Shown here: piece after piece, positions 1 through 5,571 of the stretch
Layout of the letters: each line of letters begins with the position of its first letter
How positions within the stretch are numbered: the stretch's first letter is position 1
Assembly (NCBI GenBank): GCA_050014815.1
Contig: JBEKCP010000417.1
Span: 1 to 5,571 of the forward strand
Length of the DNA stretch: 5,571 bases
From: JBEKCP01 sp050014815
GTDB lineage: Bacteria > Planctomycetota > Planctomycetia > Pirellulales > Thermoguttaceae
Reading direction: 5' to 3'
The notes under the pieces: model-generated
Seen by the model: the letters and a program-made list of their open reading frames with translations, nothing else
Told to the model about the DNA's origin: nothing
Databases searched by the model: none
Translations under genes and position numbers: made by a program

Positions 1-75
1 GGGTATGGCCCTGCGGGGTATGGCCCTGCGGGGTATGGCCCTGCGGGGTATGGCCCTGCGGGGTATGGCCCTGGG
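1..75 (+). repeat. 15-bp in-frame minisatellite, five copies
   Basis: The unit GGGTATGGCCCTGCG occurs four times without a mismatch (1-15, 16-30, 31-45, 46-60). A fifth copy (61-75) differs only at the second-last base (GGG instead of GCG at its end). Fifteen bases are five codons, so each unit encodes Gly-Met-Ala-Leu-Arg and copy-number change keeps the frame. The array touches the window edge and may continue upstream. The last copy runs into the strand that begins an NHL blade (GMALGGRTLYVAD), so the array probably grew by duplication of the Gly-Met-Ala-Leu segment that normally opens a blade. Confidence 0.95.
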
Positions 76-1345
76 CGGCCGCACGCTCTACGTGGCCGAC
101 ACCGAGAACCATCTGATCCGCGCCGTCGATCTCGACTCGCGGAAGGTGACCACCGTGGCGGGCATGGGGCGACAGGCCCGAGAACCGGCCTCGCCCACGC
201 ACCACGGCAACCCGCTGCGCACGCCGCTGAGCAGCCCGTGGGACCTCTGGATCCACGGCAACGACCTCTTCATCGCCATGGCCGGCTGCCATCAGATTTG
301 GAAGATGCCCTTGGACGGCCAGGCGATCGGTCCGTACGCGGGCAACGGCCGGGAAGACATCGTCGATGGCCCCCTCTTGCCCCGGCAGCCGTACCAGGCG
401 GGCTTCGCCTCCTTCGCCCAGCCCAGCGGCCTGGCCGCCGACGCGCATTGGCTCTACGTGGCCGACAGCGAAGGCAGCTCGATCCGGGCCGTCCCTTTCG
501 ATCCCCGCCAGGAGGTCCGCACGCCCCTCGGCACGGCACGGCTCCCGGTTGCACGGCTGTTTACCTTCGGCGACGTGGACGGGCCGGCGGCCCGGGTCCG
601 GCTCCAGCACCCGCTGGGCCTCGTCTACTACGCCGCGAGACTCTACGTGGCCGACACGTACAACCACAAGATCAAGGTCGTCGATCCGGCGACCGGCACG
701 ACGCGGACCATCGCAGGCACCGGAAAGCCCGGCCACGGCGACGCCGACCCCGCCGGTTTCTACGAGCCCGGCGGACTGGCGGCGGCCGATGCCAAGCTCT
801 TCGTCGCCGACACGAACAACCACGCGATCCGCGTGATCGACCTGGCGACCTCGAGGGTCTCGACGCTCGTGATCTCGGGTCTTCGTCCGCCGGCCCCGCC
901 CGCCGCGCCGAAATCCCCGGCTGCGATGGTCGAGGAGAAGGTCGCGCCGCGGGCGGTGCGGCCCGAGGGCGGGGCCATCCGCCTGGATGTCCGCTTGCAG
1001 TTGCCGCAGGGCTACAAGATCAATCCGCTGGCCCCGATGGCCTACCGGCTGGAGGCGGCCGCGGGCGATCAAACGCCGGGCGGTCCGATCCGTCGCGAGG
1101 GCTTCGACAAGCCGGTGCGGCTGGAGAAGCCGGCCGACCATTTCGAGATCCGCGCGCCCCTGGCCGCCGGGGCACCCGCTGGCGGGGCCGGACGGGACAC
1201 CTTCCGCGTGGTCCTCGATTACTATTATTGCCGCGAGGGGGCCGAGGGCCTCTGCAAGTTCGGCACGGTTGCCTGGACCATTCCGGTGGAGCTCTCGGCC
1301 ACGGCCGATCGCACGGCCATCGAGTTGCGGCACGAAGTGCGGTAG
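2..1345 (+). CDS. NHL-repeat protein with NHLRC2-like C-terminal domain (5' end outside window)
   Basis: The frame is open at the left edge, so the true start and N-terminus are missing; the ATG codons at positions 5, 20, 35, 50 and 65 all lie inside a tandem repeat and are probably internal. Numbered from the ATG at 5, at least four NHL blades are visible, marked by LYVADTENHLIR (about 28-39), LYVADSEGSSIR (about 149-160), LYVADTYNHKIK (about 215-226) and LFVADTNNHAIR (about 265-276), with a more divergent blade around 79-105. NHL blades fold as a beta-propeller used for binding. After a Pro/Ala-rich linker (about 295-312), residues 325-446 form a beta-rich domain with LPQGYKINPLAP and a YYYC...GLCKF cysteine pair, as in the C-terminal domain of NHLRC2. 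Full-length relatives usually carry an N-terminal thioredoxin-like fold, expected upstream of the window. The molecular function of bacterial members is not established. It ends in TAG 65 bp before the tRNA and appears monocistronic here. Confidence 0.85.
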   Translation, partial: GMALRGMALRGMALRGMALRGMALGGRTLYVADTENHLIRAVDLDSRKVTTVAGMGRQAREPASPTHHGNPLRTPLSSPWDLWIHGNDLFIAMAGCHQIWKMPLDGQAIGPYAGNGREDIVDGPLLPRQPYQAGFASFAQPSGLAADAHWLYVADSEGSSIRAVPFDPRQEVRTPLGTARLPVARLFTFGDVDGPAARVRLQHPLGLVYYAARLYVADTYNHKIKVVDPATGTTRTIAGTGKPGHGDADPAGFYEPGGLAAADAKLFVADTNNHAIRVIDLATSRVSTLVISGLRPPAPPAAPKSPAAMVEEKVAPRAVRPEGGAIRLDVRLQLPQGYKINPLAPMAYRLEAAAGDQTPGGPIRREGFDKPVRLEKPADHFEIRAPLAAGAPAGGAGRDTFRVVLDYYYCREGAEGLCKFGTVAWTIPVELSATADRTAIELRHEVR

Positions 1346-1372
1346 GCCGGGGAGCATTGCTTGACGAGTGCC

Positions 1373-1400
1373 TTGCCTGCCGGCCGGCTTCTGCTATCTT
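1373..1400 (+). promoter_or_regulatory. Putative tRNA promoter (extended -10)
   Basis: TTGCCT (1373-1378) resembles a -35 box (4 of 6 bases). It is followed 16 bases later by TATCTT (1395-1400; 4 of 6), which is preceded by TG-C, an extended -10 signature. Transcription would begin about 7 bases downstream, a few bases before the mature tRNA 5' end at 1411, leaving a very short leader. The spacer contains a perfect 10-bp palindrome, GCCGGCCGGC (1379-1388). A better -35 look-alike, TTGACG at 1361, is 28 bases from the -10 and cannot pair with it. This is consensus matching only. Confidence 0.4.
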
Positions 1401-1410
1401 GAATGCAATT

Positions 1411-1484
1411 GCCCGCGTGGCGCAATTGGATAGCGCATCAGTCTTCGGAACTGAGGGTTGCAGGTTCGAATCCTGCCGCGGGTA
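1411..1484 (+). tRNA. tRNA-Arg(TCG)
   Basis: A full cloverleaf can be folded by eye. The acceptor stem is 1411-1417 with 1477-1483 (six Watson-Crick pairs and a terminal G-T wobble). The D stem is 1420-1423 with 1433-1436. The anticodon stem is 1438-1442 with 1450-1454, around loop CTTCGGA with anticodon TCG at 1445-1447. The variable loop has five bases. The T stem is 1460-1464 with 1472-1476, around TTCGAAT. The discriminator is A1484, as usual for tRNA-Arg, and the next bases are CTG, so CCA is not encoded and must be added after transcription. The anticodon reads the CGA arginine codon. The long minus-strand frame downstream ends inside this gene, and tRNA genes are common targets of integrases. 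Confidence 0.93.
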
Positions 1485-1501
1485 CTGTCTCGGCGGCCCC
1501 C

Positions 1502-1534
1502 GCCCCCGCGATGCAGAGCGGTGCATCCGGGGGC
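1502..1534. repeat. Strong imperfect inverted repeat next to the tRNA
   Basis: GCCCCCG (1502-1508) pairs with CGGGGGC (1528-1534), and GATGCA (1510-1515) pairs with TGCATC (1522-1527). Together they give 13 pairs interrupted only by a bulged C at 1509 and closed by a six-base loop, GAGCGG. It begins 17 bases after the tRNA 3' end. It could stop tRNA transcription, but no T-run follows on either strand, so it is not a textbook intrinsic terminator. It could also be a structured site left by the integrated element. On the minus strand it is read as the Pro/Ala/Gly-rich tail of the neighbouring frame, which I regard as non-coding. Confidence 0.7.
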
Positions 1535-3480
1535 ATCGTGGTGCGTAAAGCCCCATTTCCCAAAGGCTTGCGGCGGCCGTAAGCCGCCATGAAGGTGCCC
1601 TTGGCCCAGCCCAGCGCAGCCTCGGCCGCCGTAACCCAGCGTGCGAAGTCGGCCATGCGGGGATAGCCGTCCAGTTGCGTTGAAGCCAGGTGTCGCAGGG
1701 CGCCGGAGACGGCGTCCAGCATTGCCCCCAAAATGCGAGGGCGAGCCTTTTCAAACGCCACGAGCATCTCGTCCTCAGGGCGCCGCCGCTCCTTGGGGAT
1801 CGCTGGAAGCCAAACGATCAGGCAACGATCCAATAGGTCGGACCGCGTGGCGACATCCTCGATGCTGGTCAGTAACATCGGCCGCTGCGAGTCGAAAATG
1901 ATCTCGTCGGAGTCCGTATACAACTCGCGGGTGGCAAACCCGCCGCCCGTGCTCAACCGGCACAAGGCGTCCGAAAGCCAGGGCGGCACACTCGACAAGT
2001 TGTCGTAGGCCAGGCACCAGGAGTTATTCGCGGTGATCATCAAATCGCGTTCGTCGCCCGGCTCCGCCCGCAACGGCGCCGCGTTCGGATCGACCAGATC
2101 CCGGATGCGACGGCCGGTCGTACTCTTCCCGCTGCCCTGTTCGGCGAAAAGTGCCAGGATCGGGTACGGGCCGTGCGGGCAGAAAGCCGCAATGAGCCAA
2201 GCGACCACCAAGGCCCATGTGTCGTCCTCGACGTTGAGAAACTGCCGCAGTTCCTCGATACACCCACCCCGTTCGGGTGTCGGCAGAGCCAGCATGCCGC
2301 GGGACCGCCGGAACTTGATGGGCGATTCGTCGATAATCTGCCAGTCGGTGGCCGTGATCTCGATGACCTGCCAATCCGGGTTACACAGGTCCACGTAGAC
2401 GTTGCCCTGGTGCGGCGCCACACGCACGTAGACGGGATGCTCCTCACCCTCAAACAAGGCTTTTGCCTCCATCAAGTTGACCGCGGCCGACAGGGCATCG
2501 GAGTTCATCGCCTTGCCGTGCTCGTCGAAGAACTGCTTGGCCACGTATCGCTTGAACGTCTGCGACTTGACCGGCCAGGTCTCGTTGTGTTCGCCCAAGG
2601 GCACAGTGGCATAGGCGTCCCCGGCCGGCGTGTGCCAGAGATCCCAGGCGGCGGCCATGTTGGTGGCCAAGGTCGCCTGGCTCTGCTCCTCGTCGTCCCC
2701 CCCCTCAGCAGCCCGGGTTGCTGCCTGCTCGTCGACTTGGTCCGCCAAGGCCGTAATCTGCGGATCGACCAGCGGCGTCAGCACGGCCAGGTCGATGCCG
2801 AGCTTCGCGGCAAGCTGCTTGAGAAGCCGGTTCCGCGACATAGAGCTGTCGGTGTTGATCCGGTCGCGGTGGGTGATCTCGCCACGTTTGGCAACCACCA
2901 GTCGCTGCGGCTTCCCGAAGGTCGGGGAGACCGTCAACGTCAGGGGGTCGCCCTCGGGCAGTTGGACCTCGCCGGAAACATCCCCTTGCTCGCCGTCGCC
3001 CAAAGCATGATCCGGCTTCTGGACCGGCTGGGCATCGGCGATTGCCTGCATGATGAGGTCTTTGCCACCGGGCCGACGAAGAATGTCACGCACATCCTCA
3101 CCGTCGGATTCCTTGAATTCCGCCGGCAATACTGCGACGCCGGTCATCTGCGCGATCCCCCGCAGCACGCGGGCCGAGTGCTGGGATCCTTCTTCGCCGG
3201 CCGAGTCGCGATCCGGGATGAGGATCACGTTGACGTCCTTGAACAGTCGGGCAAACTTCGCCGCCAACCGGCAGGTATTCAGCCCGCAGGCGAGCAGCCC
3301 CAGCCCGTGCAGTGCCGCTGCGTCCTTGCACCCCTCGACGAGGTGCCAAGTCTCGCCAGGCTGCGGAAGACGGATGTTCCCACCCTCGTGCGGAAAGAAC
3401 AGGCCGGCCGGCTTGCCGTAACAGAATTTCCCCTTGCCGCCGCGGACAGAGAGGTCAAAATGAGTGCATTGTTTCGGGCC

Positions 3481-3488
3481 GGGGGGGG
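3481..3488. other. Homopolymer G8/C8 at the 5' break of the replication gene
   Basis: Eight consecutive G on the plus strand (C8 on the coding minus strand) lie 16 bases inside the upstream in-frame stop of the TOPRIM/ATPase frame. A one- or two-base change here would join that frame to another open minus frame (3455-3658, which contains an ATG at about 3574). The upstream translation shows nothing I recognise as primase N-terminus, so I cannot say whether the tract is a frameshift mutation, a sequencing error or coincidence. Confidence 0.5.
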
Positions 3489-3693
3489 TAGAAAGGGGTA
3501 GTCGCTATGTTGCGCGGTTCCGGGGATAATCTTCCCCTCTGGAAGGCGTCGGGAAGTGCCCCGCCGTTCCGCATCAGAATTCCGTCCGCTCCGTCAGATA
3601 ACCGATGCGGGGCGGTAGGTAGAGGCCCTGGGGACGGAGCCGCCGGGCCAAGACCCAAATGATCCTATCCATCGGATTTTCGGTCGCTATGCT

Positions 3694-3722
3694 TTGCCAT
3701 TTCCCTGGGGGGCGCATACAAT
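3694..3722 (+). promoter_or_regulatory. Sigma70-type promoter of the DCC gene
   Basis: TTGCCA (3694-3699; 5 of 6 to TTGACA) is followed by a 17-base spacer and TACAAT (3717-3722; 5 of 6 to TATAAT). This is the optimal spacing and the best promoter match I found in the window. The predicted start near 3729-3730 gives a leader of about 27 bases before the ATG at 3757. It also argues against the longer reading frame starting at TTG 3694, because that codon is the -35 box itself. Confidence 0.65.
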
Positions 3723-3743
3723 TTGGCAGCATATTTCTGCTGT

Positions 3744-3749
3744 GAGGAG
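3744..3749 (+). promoter_or_regulatory. Ribosome binding site fixing the DCC start
   Basis: GAGGAG lies seven bases before the ATG at 3757, which is ideal Shine-Dalgarno spacing. The alternative TTG start at 3694 has no comparable site. Confidence 0.75.
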
Positions 3750-3756
3750 CGTTTTC

Positions 3757-4239
3757 ATGGCCGGGAAAGTGTTGCCAGAGGCAGCGGGGGTTGGGGCGGT
3801 GGCCGATGCGTCGTCGCTGCCCTCACCCGGCGCGCGGCCGCAGGCCGCCGTAGTCGTCTACGACGCGCATTGCCGCGTGTGCTCGGACATGATGAACCGA
3901 TTGAATCGTTGGGACACGGCCGACCGGCTGGCGTATCTTTCGCTGCACGACCCGGAGGTGGCCGATCGCTATCCGGACTTGAAACACGACGACCTGATGC
4001 GGGAGATCTACCTGGTGGATTCCGATGGCAATCGGCATCGAGGAGTGGCCGCGCTGCGGGAGATCTGCCGTCGGGTGCCGCGGCTCCGGCCGTTTCTGCC
4101 GCTGTTTCACCTGCCCGGCGGGGCGCGGATGATGGGCTGGTTCTACATGCTCTTCGCCCGGGCGCGTTACCGCTTCGGCCGCTCCGGCGCCTGCGGCGAC
4201 GGCTCTTGCCAGGTCCATTTCGGCTCGACAAAACGGTAG
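3757..4239 (+). CDS. DCC-family (DUF393, YuxK-like) thiol-disulfide oxidoreductase
   Basis: This 160-aa protein is predicted to be soluble and thioredoxin-like. The family name comes from a conserved D-x-x-C-x-x-C motif, seen here as VVYDAHCRVC with D36, C39 and C42 at the end of the first beta strand. Most members have Gly after the Asp (DGxCxxC); here it is Ala. The core follows the family pattern: a helix (MMNRLNRWD), the LAYLSLHDPEV strand, DLMREIYLVDSDGNRHRGVAALREICRRVP around 85-112, and a hydrophobic helix with MGWFYMLFARARYRFGR near 128-142. The C-terminus carries two further cysteines (C146, C151), which could form a second disulfide or bind metal. The first 29 residues are Ala/Pro/Gly-rich and probably disordered; I see no signal peptide. 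The start is set by the promoter and ribosome binding site. Its substrate is unknown. The convergent HTTM gene ends 69 bp downstream, and I recall DCC and HTTM genes often being neighbours in planctomycetes. Confidence 0.88.
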   Translation: MAGKVLPEAAGVGAVADASSLPSPGARPQAAVVVYDAHCRVCSDMMNRLNRWDTADRLAYLSLHDPEVADRYPDLKHDDLMREIYLVDSDGNRHRGVAALREICRRVPRLRPFLPLFHLPGGARMMGWFYMLFARARYRFGRSGACGDGSCQVHFGSTKR

Positions 4240-4308
4240 GCGCCATGCTCCGACCGGGCGCCGGGCGGGGTCAAGGCGGCTCGACGAACCAACCGCCGCG
4301 CCCTGTTC
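4239..4308. other. Convergent intergenic gap, no clear terminator
   Basis: The gap holds two copies of GGCGCC (4239-4244 and 4257-4262) that can pair around a 12-base loop, and a weaker GGCGG/CCGCC pair (about 4274-4296). Neither is followed by a T-run, so a bidirectional intrinsic terminator is possible but not shown. Confidence 0.3.
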
Positions 4309-5571
4309 TCATCGGCCCAAGGAGGCCTGCGCCAAAGCCGTGCCGGCGCTGCCGTTGTCCTGGGATTTCGGCCGCAGCCAGACGTAGAGGTACCGCCTGC
4401 TCGGCTGCTTCGGCTGGCCGGGACGGATCGGTTCGCAAACGCAATAGACGTTCAATGTTACTATCTGCTCGTCCGGGCCATGGCTCTGGTTCCATGCGCG
4501 ACACAAGTACTCGGCCACGCACCATAGATAGCGGCGATTCGGCGGCGAGAGCAGGTCGGCGTGCATCTTGCGCCAACGATCCGTCCGATAGATTTCGGTG
4601 CTGTCGGCCGGCTTGGCATAACTCACCGGCGCGCCGCCGCGCAGCAGGTTGGCCAGGCGCCCGTTGCTCAACCGCGCCCGGTACACGAACCACACATCAT
4701 CGGGAAACGGATGGTTGAATAACCGCCACTCCTGAAAAAGCATCGTTGTGCTGGCGACGGGCAAGAGTCTTTGCCGCAGGGCCTGCCCGCGATTGTCGTC
4801 CAAGAGGGCCGAGCAATTCCAGGCGACGGCCAGCAGCAACATCGCGGCGCAGAGGGTCTCGCGCATCGCCCGGCCGATCGCGGTCGCCAGGCCGCCGGGC
4901 TCATCGCCCAACTCGACCGCTTTGCCCGGCGGACTCCGGCTGGGCATCCACGCCGCCAGCCGCGCGGCGATGCTTTGCGACAAGGAATTCGACCACACCA
5001 GCTCGGGTAGAAAGAGGCACCAGGCGGTCAGCATGACGTAGGAGAACTGGCTGACGTGGAGCGTGGCCTCGATCCCCAAGTGAAGGCCCACGAAGACCGC
5101 CATCATCGCCAATCGGATCTGCGATGTCCGCCAGGGAATGAACAGGACGAAGGGGCCGATCAATTCCAGCCACACGGTGCCGATCGAGGCCCACTTCAGC
5201 AGCAGCGGGAAACCCAACAGGAAATGGCCCAACGGCCGAGCGAACATGTCCAACGAGAAATACATGGCGAGGGCGTCGCCGCGGAGCCATGCCTCGTTGC
5301 AGTGCTTCGCCCACCCGGCGAACCAGTAGACCAGGCAGACCTGCACCAGGATCGCCATGCTGGCCATGGAGACGATCGGCCGATCATTGCGCACCGGCGG
5401 GCGGTGCTTTGCATCGAGGGACCACACCTGTCCCAGCGGAAGAAACATGCCCCAAAACAGCAGGAGGCGCAGCACCAGGTCGCCCCCGTTGAGCCCCAGC
5501 GGCATGCGAGTCTGAAGCGAACAGAGCAGTACCCACGAGACGATGGTGGCCAACCGCGTATGGAATCCGAC
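4309..5571 (-). CDS. HTTM-domain membrane protein, vitamin K gamma-carboxylase-like (N-terminus outside window)
   Basis: The frame is open through the right edge. The first start-like codon inside (TTG, 5553-5551) is probably internal, because the six codons before it (VGFHTR) continue the family-like sequence. Numbered from that TTG, hydrophobic spans lie at about 1-13, 26-44, 60-80, 108-140 (probably two), 148-167, 170-186 and 233-250, giving a multi-pass membrane domain. A soluble C-terminal part of about 150 residues follows, with FPDDVWFVYRARL and NLLRGGAPVSYAKP, typical of bacterial HTTM proteins. VYWFAGWAKHCNEAW (75-89) and QFSYVML (169-175) resemble human gamma-carboxylase, and K83 lines up with its catalytic Lys218. 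The NGGD at 22-25 occupies the position where the human enzyme has NNHS with its essential His160, so true carboxylation is doubtful. That alignment is from memory. The product is probably in the cytoplasmic membrane; its reaction is unknown. It converges with the DCC gene, its likely partner. Confidence 0.86.
   Translation of the reverse strand, partial: VGFHTRLATIVSWVLLCSLQTRMPLGLNGGDLVLRLLLFWGMFLPLGQVWSLDAKHRPPVRNDRPIVSMASMAILVQVCLVYWFAGWAKHCNEAWLRGDALAMYFSLDMFARPLGHFLLGFPLLLKWASIGTVWLELIGPFVLFIPWRTSQIRLAMMAVFVGLHLGIEATLHVSQFSYVMLTAWCLFLPELVWSNSLSQSIAARLAAWMPSRSPPGKAVELGDEPGGLATAIGRAMRETLCAAMLLLAVAWNCSALLDDNRGQALRQRLLPVASTTMLFQEWRLFNHPFPDDVWFVYRARLSNGRLANLLRGGAPVSYAKPADSTEIYRTDRWRKMHADLLSPPNRRYLWCVAEYLCRAWNQSHGPDEQIVTLNVYCVCEPIRPGQPKQPSRRYLYVWLRPKSQDNGSAGTALAQASLGR

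Larger units (their letters stand above)
1438..3504 (-). pseudogene. Relic TOPRIM + P-loop ATPase replication protein (primase/helicase-like)
   Basis: This open frame encodes a replication protein of the type carried by phages and integrative elements. The TOPRIM region starts with HLVEG.KDAAAL (catalytic Glu codon 3334-3336) and continues to IPDRDSAGEE. Numbered from the TTG at 3267, DxD is D19/D21. After a middle region of unclear function comes a P-loop ATPase domain: Walker A EQGSGKST (K381), a Walker-B-like LAYDNL (about 419-424), then LCRLSTGGGFATRELY and an arginine-rich segment near DLLDRCLIVWLPAIPKERRR. Several signs point to decay. No ATG, GTG or TTG lies between the upstream stop (3505-3507) and the TTG at 3267, and that TTG falls inside TOPRIM after the catalytic Glu. 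A C8 tract lies at the 5' end. Family-like sequence ends near GTFMAAYG (about 1567-1599), where I would expect roughly another hundred residues. The last residues are antisense hairpin and tRNA. Many ORF callers would report 1438-3267 (609 aa) as a normal CDS. A sequencing indel in the C8 tract is the main alternative. Confidence 0.72.
3508..3756. other. Intergenic spacer between replication relic and DCC gene
   Basis: No convincing gene is present. The spacer holds the DCC promoter at its right end and a 9-bp direct repeat GTCGCTATG (3501-3509 and 3683-3691). A short minus-strand open frame of 32 codons (ATG at 3672-3670, TGA at 3574-3576) has GC-rich third positions but no visible ribosome binding site. 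It may be a remnant or chance. Confidence 0.5.

Noticed and set aside
1..75. CRISPR array
   Set aside because: The 15-bp units are directly adjacent with no spacers and keep a coding frame, so this is a minisatellite.
238..1548. 436-codon plus-strand frame across the NHL gene and tRNA
   Set aside because: It is an Arg/Gly/Ala-rich out-of-frame shadow of the NHL gene that runs straight through the tRNA.
1502..1550. Textbook intrinsic terminator for the tRNA
   Set aside because: The hairpin is strong, but it is followed by CATCGTGGTG with no T-run, so I list it only as an inverted repeat.
1020..1754. 244-codon minus-strand frame containing DSNLQPSVPKTD
   Set aside because: That string is the antisense translation of the tRNA; the rest is Arg/Pro-rich shadow sequence.
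2173..3501. 442-codon plus-strand frame opposite the replication gene
   Set aside because: It is the complement of a frame with clear TOPRIM and Walker motifs, and its own translation shows no domain I recognise.
3694..3756. Longer DCC start at TTG 3694 (181 aa)
   Set aside because: The TTG is the -35 box of a good promoter and has no ribosome binding site; ATG 3757 has GAGGAG at ideal spacing.
1460..3760. Second copy of the tRNA 3' end marking the far side of an integrated element
   Set aside because: I found no repeat of the T-loop/acceptor sequence in the window; any attR would lie outside or be lost.
3723..4718. 331-codon plus-strand frame over the DCC and HTTM genes
   Set aside because: It is a low-complexity Arg/Gly/Ala shadow overlapping two well-supported genes on both strands.

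Overview
This is a GC-rich bacterial window, most likely from a planctomycete. I infer that from the gene content: an NHLRC2-like NHL protein, a TOPRIM/ATPase replication protein of a kind I associate with planctomycete mobile elements, and a DCC thiol oxidoreductase next to an HTTM membrane protein. No taxonomic marker gene is present, so this is inference only.

Layout. (1) Positions 2-1345 (+) hold the 3' part of a gene for an NHL-repeat beta-propeller protein with a C-terminal beta domain like that of NHLRC2. It runs off the left edge, and the window opens in a perfect in-frame 15-bp tandem repeat (GMALR pentapeptides). (2) Positions 1411-1484 (+) hold a well-folded tRNA-Arg(TCG) with a plausible extended -10 promoter just upstream. 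A strong 13-bp hairpin with one bulged base (1502-1534) lies just downstream. (3) Positions 1438-3504 (-) are one long open frame for a TOPRIM + P-loop ATPase replication protein of phage/plasmid type. It looks like a relic: it has no ATG/GTG/TTG start before its TOPRIM domain, its 5' end breaks off beside a C8 tract, and its 3' end leaves the family sequence near 1570 and then reads antisense through the hairpin and the tRNA. A relic replication gene jammed against a tRNA suggests the scar of an integrated element. (4) Positions 3508-3756 are a spacer holding a good sigma70-type promoter for the next gene. (5) Positions 3757-4239 (+) encode a 160-aa DCC-family (DUF393, YuxK-like) thiol-disulfide oxidoreductase. 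(6) Positions 4309-5571 (-) hold most of an HTTM-domain membrane protein related to vitamin K-dependent gamma-carboxylase. It converges on the DCC gene and runs off the right edge.

How the genes may work together. The DCC and HTTM proteins are a plausible functional pair: a dithiol redox protein beside a multi-pass membrane protein whose eukaryotic relative couples quinone oxidation to its reaction. The NHLRC2-like protein usually also carries a thioredoxin domain, which would lie outside the window. The replication relic appears unrelated to these chromosomal genes and probably arrived by integration at the tRNA.

The best leads are the tRNA-linked element scar, the coding minisatellite in the NHL protein, and the DCC/HTTM pair. 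I did not find a complete, clearly new multi-gene system.
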